In this document: positions 6,049 to 12,778 of the stretch, piece after piece
Numbering within the stretch: position 1 is the first letter of the stretch
Layout of the letters: each line of letters opens with the position of its first letter
Origin: Calditrichaceae bacterium
Lineage (GTDB): Bacteria; Calditrichota; Calditrichia; Calditrichales; Calditrichaceae
Direction of reading: 5' to 3'
DNA: 14,298 nucleotides
NCBI GenBank assembly: GCA_030592985.1
Contig: JAUVIB010000039.1
Coordinates: 1 to 14,298 of the forward strand
Position numbers and translations under genes: made by a program
Notes under the pieces: model-generated
The model's input: the letters and a program-made list of their open reading frames with translations, nothing else
Database searches by the model: none
What the model was told of the DNA's origin: nothing

Positions 6049-7002
6049 TTATCTCACAATCAGCGGATGAACTTTATCGCTCTTAGCCTTTACAGCATCC
6101 AGATGACGGATATTATAGGCTAATTCCACTGACGGACGCACATCTTCAAGGCGGTACCCCTTCCCGTTTAATATATCTTCATAAACAACCGTATGGAGAT
6201 CGGTAAACCCTCCCGAAAACTCCACTTCGTTTCCATCCACTAAAATACTCCTAAATGTTGATTTCCCCTCTTTAACAGCCTGTTCAGGTAAATCATTTTT
6301 ATCAAGAGATAAAAACCAACGGATACGCGCCTTCTCCAGCTCTAAATATCCGCCCACTTTTTTCTCATCTTTATAGTAGACTTCAACAGATTCAACTTTT
6401 CCGAATATCCAAATGAGCATATCAAAAAAATGTATTCCAATATTAGTTGCCACACCCCCGGATTTTTCGAGAAACCCTTTCCACGAATAAAAATACCATT
6501 TTCCTCTTGATGTAATATATGTCAGGTCGATCTTATGTTTTTCATTTCTTTGTTCTTTATCTACCCTATTCTTCAATTCGATTATAGTTGGATGAAGACG
6601 TAACTGAAGAATATTATAGATATTCCCAGGCGATTCTCCTTCAATCTCATACAGAGCGTCGATATTCCATGGGTTTAACACTAATGGTTTTTCACAAATT
6701 GCATGGGCGCCGACCCTCAACGCATAACGGATATGGGCATCATGGAAATAATTCGGAGAGCAAATGCTCACATAATGTATCCGTTTATCCTCTCCCTCTC
6801 TTCGTAGTTTTTCCGTATGGCGATCAAACCGTTCGAATTCCGTAAAAAAATCCACATTCATAAAATAACGGTCCAGTATTCCTACCGAATCGCTTGGATC
6901 AACGGCCGTTATCAGCTCGTTACCGGTATCTTTTATTGCAATCATATGCCGGGGTGCAATATATCCGGCCGCACCGACCAGTGCAAAATTCTTTTTTTTC
7001 AT
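6049..7002 (-). CDS. wlbA: UDP-N-acetylglucosaminuronate 3-dehydrogenase WlbA/WbpB (Gfo/Idh/MocA family)
   Basis: NAD-dependent oxidation of UDP-GlcNAcA at C3, the step before transamination and WbpD-type acetylation. The 317-residue product matches WlbA closely. The Rossmann start ALVGAAGYIAPRHM (7-20) is characteristic of this subfamily. It also has FFTEFERFDRHTEKLRREG (52-70), the catalytic EKP with Lys105, and NIGIHFFDML with His191. AGGGG lies about 12 bases before ATG 7002. It is probably the first gene of the cluster because no gene lies in the 780 bases upstream. The dehydrogenase WbpA and aminotransferase WbpE expected for the pathway are not in the window. The product could be a mannuronic or glucuronic diacetamido sugar depending on an epimerase not seen here. 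Confidence 0.95.
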   Translation of the reverse strand: MKKKNFALVGAAGYIAPRHMIAIKDTGNELITAVDPSDSVGILDRYFMNVDFFTEFERFDRHTEKLRREGEDKRIHYVSICSPNYFHDAHIRYALRVGAHAICEKPLVLNPWNIDALYEIEGESPGNIYNILQLRLHPTIIELKNRVDKEQRNEKHKIDLTYITSRGKWYFYSWKGFLEKSGGVATNIGIHFFDMLIWIFGKVESVEVYYKDEKKVGGYLELEKARIRWFLSLDKNDLPEQAVKEGKSTFRSILVDGNEVEFSGGFTDLHTVVYEDILNGKGYRLEDVRPSVELAYNIRHLDAVKAKSDKVHPLIVR

Positions 7003-7212
7003 ATTTTTAAATTACCCCTATATACAGCTCCGCCCTGTCAATTACATTTTATACTTTAAAATGCAGCTCGAAAGATTGGTAATAATGATATAAAACGAAT
7101 ACTATTATAAATTTATTTCTATGTTTTTTAACGAACTAAGTAATTTATCAAAAGTGGGATAATATAGCAATTTAATATAATTGAGAATTGTGATTTAGTG
7201 CAATTTCCTGTA

Positions 7213-7229
7213 ATATTTTCCGAAAATAT
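7213..7229. promoter_or_regulatory. Operator-like palindrome upstream of wlbA
   Basis: ATATTTTC (7213-7220), one central base, then GAAAATAT (7222-7229): perfect 8-bp arms. It lies about 210 bases upstream of the wlbA start, in a gene-free region. It could bind a dimeric regulator, but no regulator gene is in the window and AT-rich palindromes arise by chance. Confidence 0.3.
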
Positions 7230-7328
7230 CATTATTTGAATCAATAGCCAACTTTAAGAAATATAAACTACATTTATTACGTAATTTACATAAGACTAAA
7301 ATATGAATGACCAGTTAAAAGTATTCCG

Positions 7329-7394
7329 GGCTTGTCAAAGGCATCTCTGTGGGAAAACCCTTATAATATTCTTTATACCTAACCTGGACAAGCC
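7329..7394. repeat. Inverted repeat with long spacer
   Basis: GGCTTGTC (7329-7336) and GACAAGCC (7387-7394), perfect 8-bp arms 50 bases apart. A small GGG-AAAA-CCC hairpin sits inside. It is part of the decayed repeat-like segment 7321-7530. Confidence 0.45.
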
Positions 7395-7460
7395 AGAACC
7401 AACAAAGTAAATTTCATCGCTGAACTTGGATTCAAGACATTATAGTTTGTCATTCTCGAA

Positions 7461-7520
7461 CGCTTCTATCGGGAATCTAAATTTCATCATTTAGATTCCT
7501 GCTTAAAACATGCAGGAATT
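7461..7520. repeat. Dispersed-repeat-like double hairpin
   Basis: Two overlapping inverted repeats: AATCTAAA/TTTAGATT (7474-7481, 7490-7497) and ATTCCTGC/GCAGGAAT (7495-7502, 7512-7519). They are preceded by GTCATTCTCGAACGC. Hairpins built on CATTCCCG...GGGAATCT sequences are common dispersed repeats in bacterial genomes. Probably a palindromic repeat unit rather than a gene. Confidence 0.55.
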
Positions 7521-7731
7521 ACCTACTTTGAGTTTTTAAATGAAAAAAATATAAATTCAATTCCTGCCAAAAAATACACGAATATTAGTAATAAGATACT
7601 AAAATGGTATATTATTTTCGTTTTTTTATTATATTGGAAAACAAACAGCTGTCATATGGAGTTATAGAATTTACTGGTTATCTAGTTTACCTCTTTTTGA
7701 TGATTATTAGAACCTGATTTCCAACACAAAT

Positions 7732-7766
7732 AAAAAAAGCCTGCAATCAATAATAATCACAGGCTT
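7732..7766 (-). terminator. Rho-independent terminator of tRNA-Lys
   Basis: On the minus strand the arms AAGCCTG (7760-7766) and CAGGCTT (7737-7743) form a 7-bp stem around a 16-base loop, directly followed by a T run (7732-7738). It lies 16 bases past the tRNA 3' end and ends the pdxS-to-tRNA transcription unit. Confidence 0.85.
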
Positions 7767-7781
7767 ACAGGGGGTATATCG

Positions 7782-7854
7782 TGAGCCAGGGCGGGTTCGA
7801 ACCGTCGACAAACGGCTTAAAAGGCCGCTGCTCTACCAACTGAGCTACTGGCCC
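7782..7854 (-). tRNA. tRNA-Lys (anticodon UUU)
   Basis: A complete 73-base cloverleaf on the minus strand. The acceptor stem is GGGCCAG with CTGGCTC (one G-T pair). The D arm is GCTC-AGTTGGTA-GAGC. The anticodon stem GCGGC/GCCGT encloses loop CTTTTAA, giving anticodon TTT. The variable loop is 5 bases. The T arm is GACGG-TTCGAAC-CCGCC with an A50-C64 mismatch. The discriminator is A. The CCA end is not encoded, so it must be added by a nucleotidyltransferase. It has its own promoter (7875-7903) and terminator (7732-7766). Confidence 0.95.
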
Positions 7855-7874
7855 TGTTTTTATTACAAGTTTTT

Positions 7875-7903
7875 AATTTAATATTATTATTAATATGTGT
7901 CAA
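7875..7903 (-). promoter_or_regulatory. Sigma70-type promoter of tRNA-Lys
   Basis: A perfect -35 TTGACA (7898-7903 on the minus strand), a 17-base spacer and -10 TAAATT (7875-7880). Transcription would start near 7868, about 14 bases before the tRNA 5' end. The promoter lies just past the YqeB stop codon, so the tRNA can be made independently of the upstream operon. Confidence 0.65.
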
Positions 7904-7913
7904 TTTAAAATTA

Positions 7914-8759
7914 CTATGAAATATCAATATCATTTAAATTTATATCAAATAGTATTGCCTCTAAAACACCTCCTGATAAAAGTGTGTATTCATCAGGGAT
8001 TATTTTTCCGTCATATTTAGATTCTTTTAAAGAATTTATTTCAGCAATATTCGTTTCTTTTGTTACAATCGTTCCACTATTTATAAGACCTGTCACTTTA
8101 CCCTCAAAAAGTGACACGATTGATCTATTTCCAATTTTTCCAATTTCTTCTTTTAATCTTATTGAGCTATTAAGTTCTTTTTGTGAGATAAAGATACCTT
8201 CAATTGGAGCTTTAATATAATTTAATGTAGTGTTAATTTTATAATCATGCTTACTTAATATTTCGAATTCTTCTTTTAAAAAAGGATAGATAACCAATCC
8301 GCTTTGATCAATGATATAAGTTGCATTACTTATTTCCATCTCATGGAAGGTTATGATCTTTACATCTTCATCCACTACATCATAATCATTAATCATACCC
8401 ATTAAATCCGGATCTGCAATCACTAAATAGTGTGTTTTAATACGCGATAATGAAGATAATTCACTTTCTGTAACCAATGGTATTTCATTATTATTAAGTA
8501 TAAATGGCAAGAATGATTTTTCGAAGTTTTCAATGCTAATATCTTCACGCTGTAATAAATCAGAACTTATTCTGGCTTGAACACCATTAATATTTTTTAT
8601 TCCCGAGTAAATTACGCCAGAGAAATTACGTGTGTAGTGAACGTTCTGATGATTTTCGGCTTCGATAAGAATTACCTTGAAGCCGCTGCGAAACATACGA
8701 AGCGCACAAGCTGTGCCGAGATCACCAGCGCCAAGAATTACAACCACCGGTAAAGCCAT
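7914..8759 (-). CDS. yqeB: YqeB/EF2563-family protein (selenium-dependent molybdenum hydroxylase maturation family)
   Basis: The 281-residue product starts with a Rossmann-like VVILGAGDLGTACALRMFRSGFKVILIEA (residues 5-33), followed by TRNFSGVIYSG, the typical YqeB/EF2563 opening. The C-terminal half has the family's APIEGIF and GKVTGLINSGTIV barrel-like segment, and it ends in LLSGGVLEAIL near 262-272, like the conserved GGGVLEA of the family. The family is tied by genome context to selenium-dependent molybdenum hydroxylases, but its biochemical role is not established. No selD, hydroxylase or molybdopterin gene is in the window. The start ATG overlaps the stop of the preceding YqeC-like gene by one base (TGATG), which means translational coupling. 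The sequence is more divergent in the middle than at the ends. Confidence 0.75.
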   Translation of the reverse strand: MALPVVVILGAGDLGTACALRMFRSGFKVILIEAENHQNVHYTRNFSGVIYSGIKNINGVQARISSDLLQREDISIENFEKSFLPFILNNNEIPLVTESELSSLSRIKTHYLVIADPDLMGMINDYDVVDEDVKIITFHEMEISNATYIIDQSGLVIYPFLKEEFEILSKHDYKINTTLNYIKAPIEGIFISQKELNSSIRLKEEIGKIGNRSIVSLFEGKVTGLINSGTIVTKETNIAEINSLKESKYDGKIIPDEYTLLSGGVLEAILFDINLNDIDIS

Positions 8760-9463
8760 CAGATATCCTTTAATTGATACGTATATATATCACCATACAG
8801 AACTTTTACTTTTCCCTTCTCTGCAATACTTCTGGCAATAGGTAAAACCATGTTTTCATCAAATAAGTCTTTTATGTTATCAATAAAACAATATTTTTTG
8901 AATTTCGATTTATTTCTCCTGAAAGTGGACCATTTTAATTCGATACCTTTAGTAAAAACCTTAAAGATGTATTCTGTATGGGTTACATATTTTTCAGTTT
9001 TTTTATCCAAACTCATACTGTTAACTATATGCTTAATATCATGAAAATCTATTCTGCATATATTCAGAGAATTTTGTAATACTTCATCATATAATTTTAT
9101 TTTATTTTCCGGCTCACCCAATCTTATAAACAGGCATATATCATCTCCAATAGATTGTTGCAATTCCAACAATTCAGATGCAGAGTAGGGAATTAATTCC
9201 GAACCATTCAGGCTTTTACATAGATATATAAAACCCTGCTTTTTTTTCAATTTTTTCTTTACCTGTTTAACATCTTTAACTGCAACAACCTCTTTTTCAT
9301 TAAGAATTTCAAATGGCATGGCGAATGTAACGATGACTAAAGGAAAATAGACAACCGCTTCAGCAGCGAGTTGATTAATTAGTTCAACCCTCTCCGATTT
9401 CCCATAGATGGTGATTCTGTTTATTGATTCATCAAGAAATTTACTGTAAAATAATTTTCCCAT
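8759..9463 (-). CDS. Putative YqeC-like protein with a degenerate P-loop
   Basis: A 234-residue protein that I cannot assign with certainty. Its position directly before a YqeB-family gene, its length and its layout resemble YqeC (selenium cofactor biosynthesis family). INRITIYGKSERVELINQLAAEA (15-37) occupies the place of the YqeC strand-P-loop-helix. FPLVIVTFAMPFEIL (40-54) stands in for the usual LVTTTTxI. ASELLELQQSIGDDICLFIRLG (94-115) stands in for the segment ending in LIEADG. The G-x-x-x-x-G-K-T Walker A is missing, so ATP or GTP binding is doubtful. It is soluble with no signal peptide. The gap to the PIN gene is 7 bases and it overlaps yqeB by one base. Alternatively it is an unrelated operon-specific protein. 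Confidence 0.5.
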   Translation of the reverse strand: MGKLFYSKFLDESINRITIYGKSERVELINQLAAEAVVYFPLVIVTFAMPFEILNEKEVVAVKDVKQVKKKLKKKQGFIYLCKSLNGSELIPYSASELLELQQSIGDDICLFIRLGEPENKIKLYDEVLQNSLNICRIDFHDIKHIVNSMSLDKKTEKYVTHTEYIFKVFTKGIELKWSTFRRNKSKFKKYCFIDNIKDLFDENMVLPIARSIAEKGKVKVLYGDIYTYQLKDI

Positions 9464-9470
9464 TTTTAAC

Positions 9471-9902
9471 CTATTTTTTTTGTGGCATTATTGGAAGTTC
9501 GAAAATTTTTAATTTATCATCAAGTGTAAATATTATATCAATCTTTTTCTTTTTTAGGGTTGCGGAAATAAAGGAATAACGTAAATCCAACCCGCTCGTT
9601 TTATCTTTAAGAAATGAGTTTAAGGCGATTCTTCTTTCTCTTCGTGATATCCAATCCATTCGTAATTTAACATTTATAATGCTTTCATTTATAATTTCGT
9701 TAAATTTTTTCGCCTTTTCAATTCCGAATTCCATCTTAATATAATTAATTGTTTCATCAATTATCACGTTATTGGTCACAATAGTTATTTTATTTCCGAG
9801 TAAATAGTTAAAATAGTTAACGACTTCTTTATGATAATCATTATTTTTATCAATAATCGTCACCCATGCTGTTGTATCAACAAAAACGGACATACTTTTC
9901 AT
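9471..9902 (-). CDS. PIN-domain ribonuclease (VapC-like toxin)
   Basis: A 143-residue PIN-domain protein. The acidic residues expected of the metal site are present: Asp9 in FVDTTAWV, Glu50 in IIDETINY, Asp106 in SGLDLRYSFISAT and Asp128 in FTLDDKL. The order and spacing match VapC-type endoribonucleases. These cut RNA, often tRNA or rRNA, and are held inactive by the antitoxin encoded just upstream (5-base gap). The start is either ATG 9902 or ATG 9893; GAGCGAG before 9902 is a passable ribosome binding site. It is embedded between the AbrB-type gene and the YqeC-like gene with minimal gaps and is followed two genes later by tRNA-Lys. Whether it acts as a toxin or has become an operon-specific nuclease is not known. 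Confidence 0.85.
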   Translation of the reverse strand: MKSMSVFVDTTAWVTIIDKNNDYHKEVVNYFNYLLGNKITIVTNNVIIDETINYIKMEFGIEKAKKFNEIINESIINVKLRMDWISRRERRIALNSFLKDKTSGLDLRYSFISATLKKKKIDIIFTLDDKLKIFELPIMPQKK

Positions 9903-9907
9903 TTACA

Positions 9908-10105
9908 TTACTCGCTCTTATTTATTTCTAATAATTTGGTTAAAGGATTTTTCGTAATATTTAAGCCTAAATACTTTGATCGTATCTTCTTGATTTGTAT
10001 TTCCACATAATCACCCGGTTCAAGCTTTAATCCATTTATTATTTCTTGAGGGATATCTATTTTTTTTTCTTTAGAAACTTCATTAATGAATGTACCTTTT
10101 GGCAT
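9908..10105 (-). CDS. AbrB/SpoVT-type antitoxin partner of the PIN protein
   Basis: A 65-residue protein from ATG 10105, with a swapped-hairpin AbrB fold expected from VSKEKKIDIPQEIINGLKLEPGDYVEIQIKK. The pattern is KxxxIPxEIxxxLxLxPGDxVEI. Such proteins bind operator DNA through the N-terminal hairpin and the toxin through a flexible C-terminal tail, here KYLGLNITKNPLTKLLEINKSE. A longer frame from GTG 10126 overlaps the preceding gene. AAAGGA at 10111-10116 lies 5 bases before ATG 10105, which decides for the shorter form. It starts 2 bases after the eIF2B-like stop and ends 5 bases before the PIN gene. Its own promoter is not apparent, which is unusual for a free-standing toxin-antitoxin pair. 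Confidence 0.8.
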   Translation of the reverse strand: MPKGTFINEVSKEKKIDIPQEIINGLKLEPGDYVEIQIKKIRSKYLGLNITKNPLTKLLEINKSE

Positions 10106-10107
10106 AT

Positions 10108-10998
10108 CTATCCTTTCAAATACCACTTTTTAAACTCTTCTGTGTCAAAAATACCATTCTCACATATTACTTTATCAATAAGTAAAAGTGGAATTCGCTC
10201 AAAATAAAAATTATCAACCAAAATATCGTTATTCTGGTTATCATATATTTCCACAGCATCCCTTTTTCTGAATTTGACAGCACGGTCTTGTTCAAATAAT
10301 ATTTTTGCTGTTTCACTAATAAGATATACAGGAATGTTAAAATATTTTGCTGTCAAACAAAGCGGAAGTGTCCCGGATTTATTTATTATTTCATTTTCAA
10401 GAATTCTGTCAGCACTGATTAACACAAAATTTACATTATCCATAAAAAGACCCATCTCAAAATCAGCAGCTAATCTAACCTTTACATCAAATTTAGATAG
10501 ATATTCGGCAAGTACTACTCCCTCTCCAGGAGGATCGCTTTTCAAACACGTAACTTCCAGATGCTTATTTTGAGCAATTGCCTCGTCAAATGACCTGCGA
10601 ACTAAAGTGCTGTTGCTAATTGTCATGACTTTTGGCATATGAGCAAGTATTTTTGAGACATTTAGACTTATATTCTTTACACTTTCCTTAATTTCATCTT
10701 CAATACTTTTTAGTTTATGGGTGAGCTCTATGATAATACTCTTGGGCTCTATTTCCTGAGCCAATAATCGTTTAAAATGAGCGGTAAATAAAAACCCATA
10801 TTTTCTTAAGGAGGCCATATTTGGTTGGCTTCTCACGATGCTCTTAACACATTCAGATATATTTTCGTAAAGCTTTTCAACATCGGTTGTTTTTATATCC
10901 TGAGCAACTTTAAGTTCATCATTAAGCTGCTCAACCATTTTCTGCAATAGGATCATTGAGCCTGAGTAATTATCATTAATGATATCATCTATTTTCAT
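10108..10998 (-). CDS. eIF2B alpha/beta/delta-related protein (R15P isomerase-like fold)
   Basis: A 296-residue member of the eIF2B-alpha/ribose-1,5-bisphosphate isomerase/MtnA superfamily. Residues 1-110 are helical and hold SQPNMASLRKYG (57-68), like the SRPT(A)VSL segment of the family. The Rossmann part has VMTISNST (124-131), VTCLKSDPPGEG (149-160), FVLISADRILENEIINKSGT (191-210) and IPVYLISETAKI (222-233). The catalytic-type Asp197 in SADRI and the NKxGT loop are kept. The family's TxCxS has Ser128 in place of Cys, and the ExRP arginine is replaced (SDPP). Classical R15P isomerase activity is therefore doubtful, and another phosphosugar or nucleotide ligand is possible. It lies 68 bases after pdxT, and the AbrB gene follows after 2 bases. 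Confidence 0.75.
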   Translation of the reverse strand: MKIDDIINDNYSGSMILLQKMVEQLNDELKVAQDIKTTDVEKLYENISECVKSIVRSQPNMASLRKYGFLFTAHFKRLLAQEIEPKSIIIELTHKLKSIEDEIKESVKNISLNVSKILAHMPKVMTISNSTLVRRSFDEAIAQNKHLEVTCLKSDPPGEGVVLAEYLSKFDVKVRLAADFEMGLFMDNVNFVLISADRILENEIINKSGTLPLCLTAKYFNIPVYLISETAKILFEQDRAVKFRKRDAVEIYDNQNNDILVDNFYFERIPLLLIDKVICENGIFDTEEFKKWYLKG

Positions 10999-11066
10999 TG
11001 ATGTACTCGCTAATTCATTTTAAATACAGTTGAAAACCTTTCTAAACTAAAGAAAGAGAAATTTAC

Positions 11067-11636
11067 TTAAAATTTGTTAATAAAATAGTCATGAATCGTT
11101 AAGTCGTTCGTTAATTCAGGATGAAATGTTGCTACTAAAATATTTTTGGCGGCAGCCATCACCACGTCCCCATTATAATCAGCCAATTTACAGACACCTG
11201 TACCTAATGCTATTATTTTCGGAGCCCGAATAAAAACGCCTTGAAAATCAATTTTTTCATTTTTAATTTCTAAAGTTACCGTATCAACAAATGAATCAAT
11301 TTGTCGTCCGTATGCATTTCTTTGAACGGTTATGTCTATTAACTTTAACGGCTGCAGTTCATAATCAAGTACATTAGACGCCAGAATTATTAAACCGGCG
11401 CAAGTTCCCATTACTGCTCTGTCTTTAGAAAAATCCAGCAAGGGTTCCCTCATTTTTAGTTTATCAAGCAGCTTTAAAAAAGTCGTTGATTCCCCTCCCG
11501 GAACAATTAATTTACAACATTTGTTCAATGTTTCCGGATTTTTTACCAAAACAGCATCGTGGCCAAGCTTTTCAACCGCTATTTTATGTTTCTCAAAATC
11601 ACCTTGAAGAGCAAATATTCCTATCGGTTCCGGCAA
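11067..11636 (-). CDS. pdxT: Pyridoxal 5'-phosphate synthase glutaminase subunit PdxT
   Basis: Class I glutamine amidotransferase that releases ammonia from glutamine and channels it to PdxS for PLP synthesis. At 189 residues it is the usual length. IGIFALQGDFEKH is at 5-17 and the PGGEST motif at 46-51. The nucleophile is Cys79 in GTCAG, and the triad is completed by His172 and Glu174 in FHPEL. It starts with TTG at 11636, directly after the pdxS TAA with no gap. There is no ATG alternative near the conserved N-terminus, so the TTG start is likely and translation is probably coupled to pdxS. Confidence 0.96.
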   Translation of the reverse strand: MPEPIGIFALQGDFEKHKIAVEKLGHDAVLVKNPETLNKCCKLIVPGGESTTFLKLLDKLKMREPLLDFSKDRAVMGTCAGLIILASNVLDYELQPLKLIDITVQRNAYGRQIDSFVDTVTLEIKNEKIDFQGVFIRAPKIIALGTGVCKLADYNGDVVMAAAKNILVATFHPELTNDLTIHDYFINKF

Positions 11637-12518
11637 TTACCAACCCCTGTTTTGCATTAGTTCGTTCTCAGGGATTGATTTAATTTCCAGACCTTCCATT
11701 GCTTCTCCAAGGCCTTCACTGGCTTTAGCCACGGCATCCGGATCATCGTAGTGTGTCGTAGCCATTACAATTGCTTTCGCCCGTATTTCCGGATCTTCCG
11801 ATTTGAAAATTCCTGATCCGACAAAAACAGTTTCGGCACCTAACTGCATCATTAAAGAGGCATCGGCCGGTGTTGCAATACCGCCGGCAGCAAAATTTGG
11901 TACAGGCAGTTTCCCATTCTCCTTAACATACTTAACCAATTCCAATGACGCGCCGAGTTCTTTGGCAAATGTGGTAAGTTCATCATTACCCATTGTCTGG
12001 ATTTTGCGAATATCAGATTGGACCATCCTCATATGCCGAACAGCTTCAACAATATTCCCGGAACCTGCTTCACCTTTTGTGCGTATCATTGCGGCGCCTT
12101 CGGATATGCGTCTAAGCGCTTCTCCAAGATTCCTGCATCCACATACAAAAGGAACTTTAAAATCGTATTTCCATATATGATTGGTTTCATCAGCAGGGGT
12201 AAGTACTTCACTCTCATCAACAAAATCAACCCCGATGGCTTGCAGAACCTGAGCTTCTGCAAAATGGCCGATTCTACACTTTGCCATAACCGGAATCGAA
12301 ACTTTTTTCTGAATTTCTAATATCATTTGGGGGTTAGACATTCTGGCAACACCGCCATCTGAACGAATATCTGCCGGAATACGTTCAAGAGCCATCACGG
12401 CAACCGCACCGGCGTCTTCCGCAATTTTAGCCTGATCAGCATTCGTAACGTCCATTATTACACCACCCTTCAGCATTTCTGCTAACCCTATTTTTAATGT
12501 AAATTCTTTGTTTATCAT
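11637..12518 (-). CDS. pdxS: Pyridoxal 5'-phosphate synthase PdxS
   Basis: The synthase core of the DXP-independent vitamin B6 pathway, forming PLP from ribose 5-phosphate (or ribulose 5-phosphate), glyceraldehyde 3-phosphate and PdxT-derived ammonia; cytosolic dodecamer in the family. At 293 residues from ATG 12518 it is the usual length. The TIM-barrel landmarks are GGVIMDVTNADQAKIAEDAG with Asp23, ERIPADIRSDGGVARM, PVMAKCRIGH with Lys80, and RTKGEAGSGN with Lys148. The lysines form the Schiff-base intermediates. GGGAG at 12525-12529 lies 6 bases before ATG 12518; a longer frame from TTG 12533 would include this ribosome binding site and is rejected. A good promoter lies at 12576-12604, making pdxS the first gene of the operon. 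Confidence 0.98.
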   Translation of the reverse strand: MINKEFTLKIGLAEMLKGGVIMDVTNADQAKIAEDAGAVAVMALERIPADIRSDGGVARMSNPQMILEIQKKVSIPVMAKCRIGHFAEAQVLQAIGVDFVDESEVLTPADETNHIWKYDFKVPFVCGCRNLGEALRRISEGAAMIRTKGEAGSGNIVEAVRHMRMVQSDIRKIQTMGNDELTTFAKELGASLELVKYVKENGKLPVPNFAAGGIATPADASLMMQLGAETVFVGSGIFKSEDPEIRAKAIVMATTHYDDPDAVAKASEGLGEAMEGLEIKSIPENELMQNRGW

Positions 12519-12524
12519 CACATT

Positions 12525-12529
12525 CTCCC
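12525..12529 (-). promoter_or_regulatory. Ribosome binding site deciding the pdxS start
   Basis: GGGAG on the minus strand, 6 bases before ATG 12518. It excludes the in-frame TTG at 12533 as start. Confidence 0.7.
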
Positions 12530-12575
12530 GCAAATTTTTTTATAAATAATATTTATATTTCTTCATAAGTGTGTT

Positions 12576-12604
12576 AATTTATCTATACTACAATCTATTG
12601 TCAA
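12576..12604 (-). promoter_or_regulatory. Sigma70-type promoter of the pdxS operon
   Basis: A perfect -35 TTGACA (12599-12604 on the minus strand), a 17-base spacer and -10 TAAATT (12576-12581), giving a leader of about 50 bases before the pdxS ATG. Both hexamers and the spacing equal those of the tRNA-Lys promoter at 7875-7903. No hairpin or riboswitch is evident in the short leader. Confidence 0.6.
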
Positions 12605-12778
12605 GTTTGAATATTGAGTTTGAAATAAAACCTTAGTGAAGCCTTCAAGCGCAACGCGGCAATTATGATCTGGCTGGGCGGTGGGAAACAATTCTAAATT
12701 TCGATTTGTAAAATATTTACGATTGAACTCAGTAGTTTTGTCTCAAAAAAAATTCACTTGAGTGGTTTTATAATAGTG

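Larger units (their letters stand above)
7003..7731. other. Long gene-free region with several inverted repeats
   Basis: About 730 AT-rich bases with no credible open frame. Part 7003-7120 should hold the wlbA promoter; the best -10 is TATAAT at 7104-7109 on the minus strand, without a good -35. A near-perfect palindrome lies at 7213-7229. From 7321 to 7530 there is less AT-rich sequence with nested inverted repeats. It looks like decayed mobile or dispersed repeat sequence. I see nothing interpretable in 7530-7731 apart from AT-rich DNA. Confidence 0.6.

Noticed and set aside
7304..7414. Small plus-strand frame starting MNDQLKVFRACQ
   Set aside because: 36 codons lying across inverted repeats, no ribosome binding site and no similarity that I recognise.
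11803..12320. Two overlapping plus-strand open frames opposite pdxS
   Set aside because: They are shadows of the highly conserved pdxS coding sequence.
12519..12598. PLP-sensing riboswitch or attenuator in the pdxS leader
   Set aside because: The leader is only about 50 bases, AT-rich and without a stable hairpin or U-tract.
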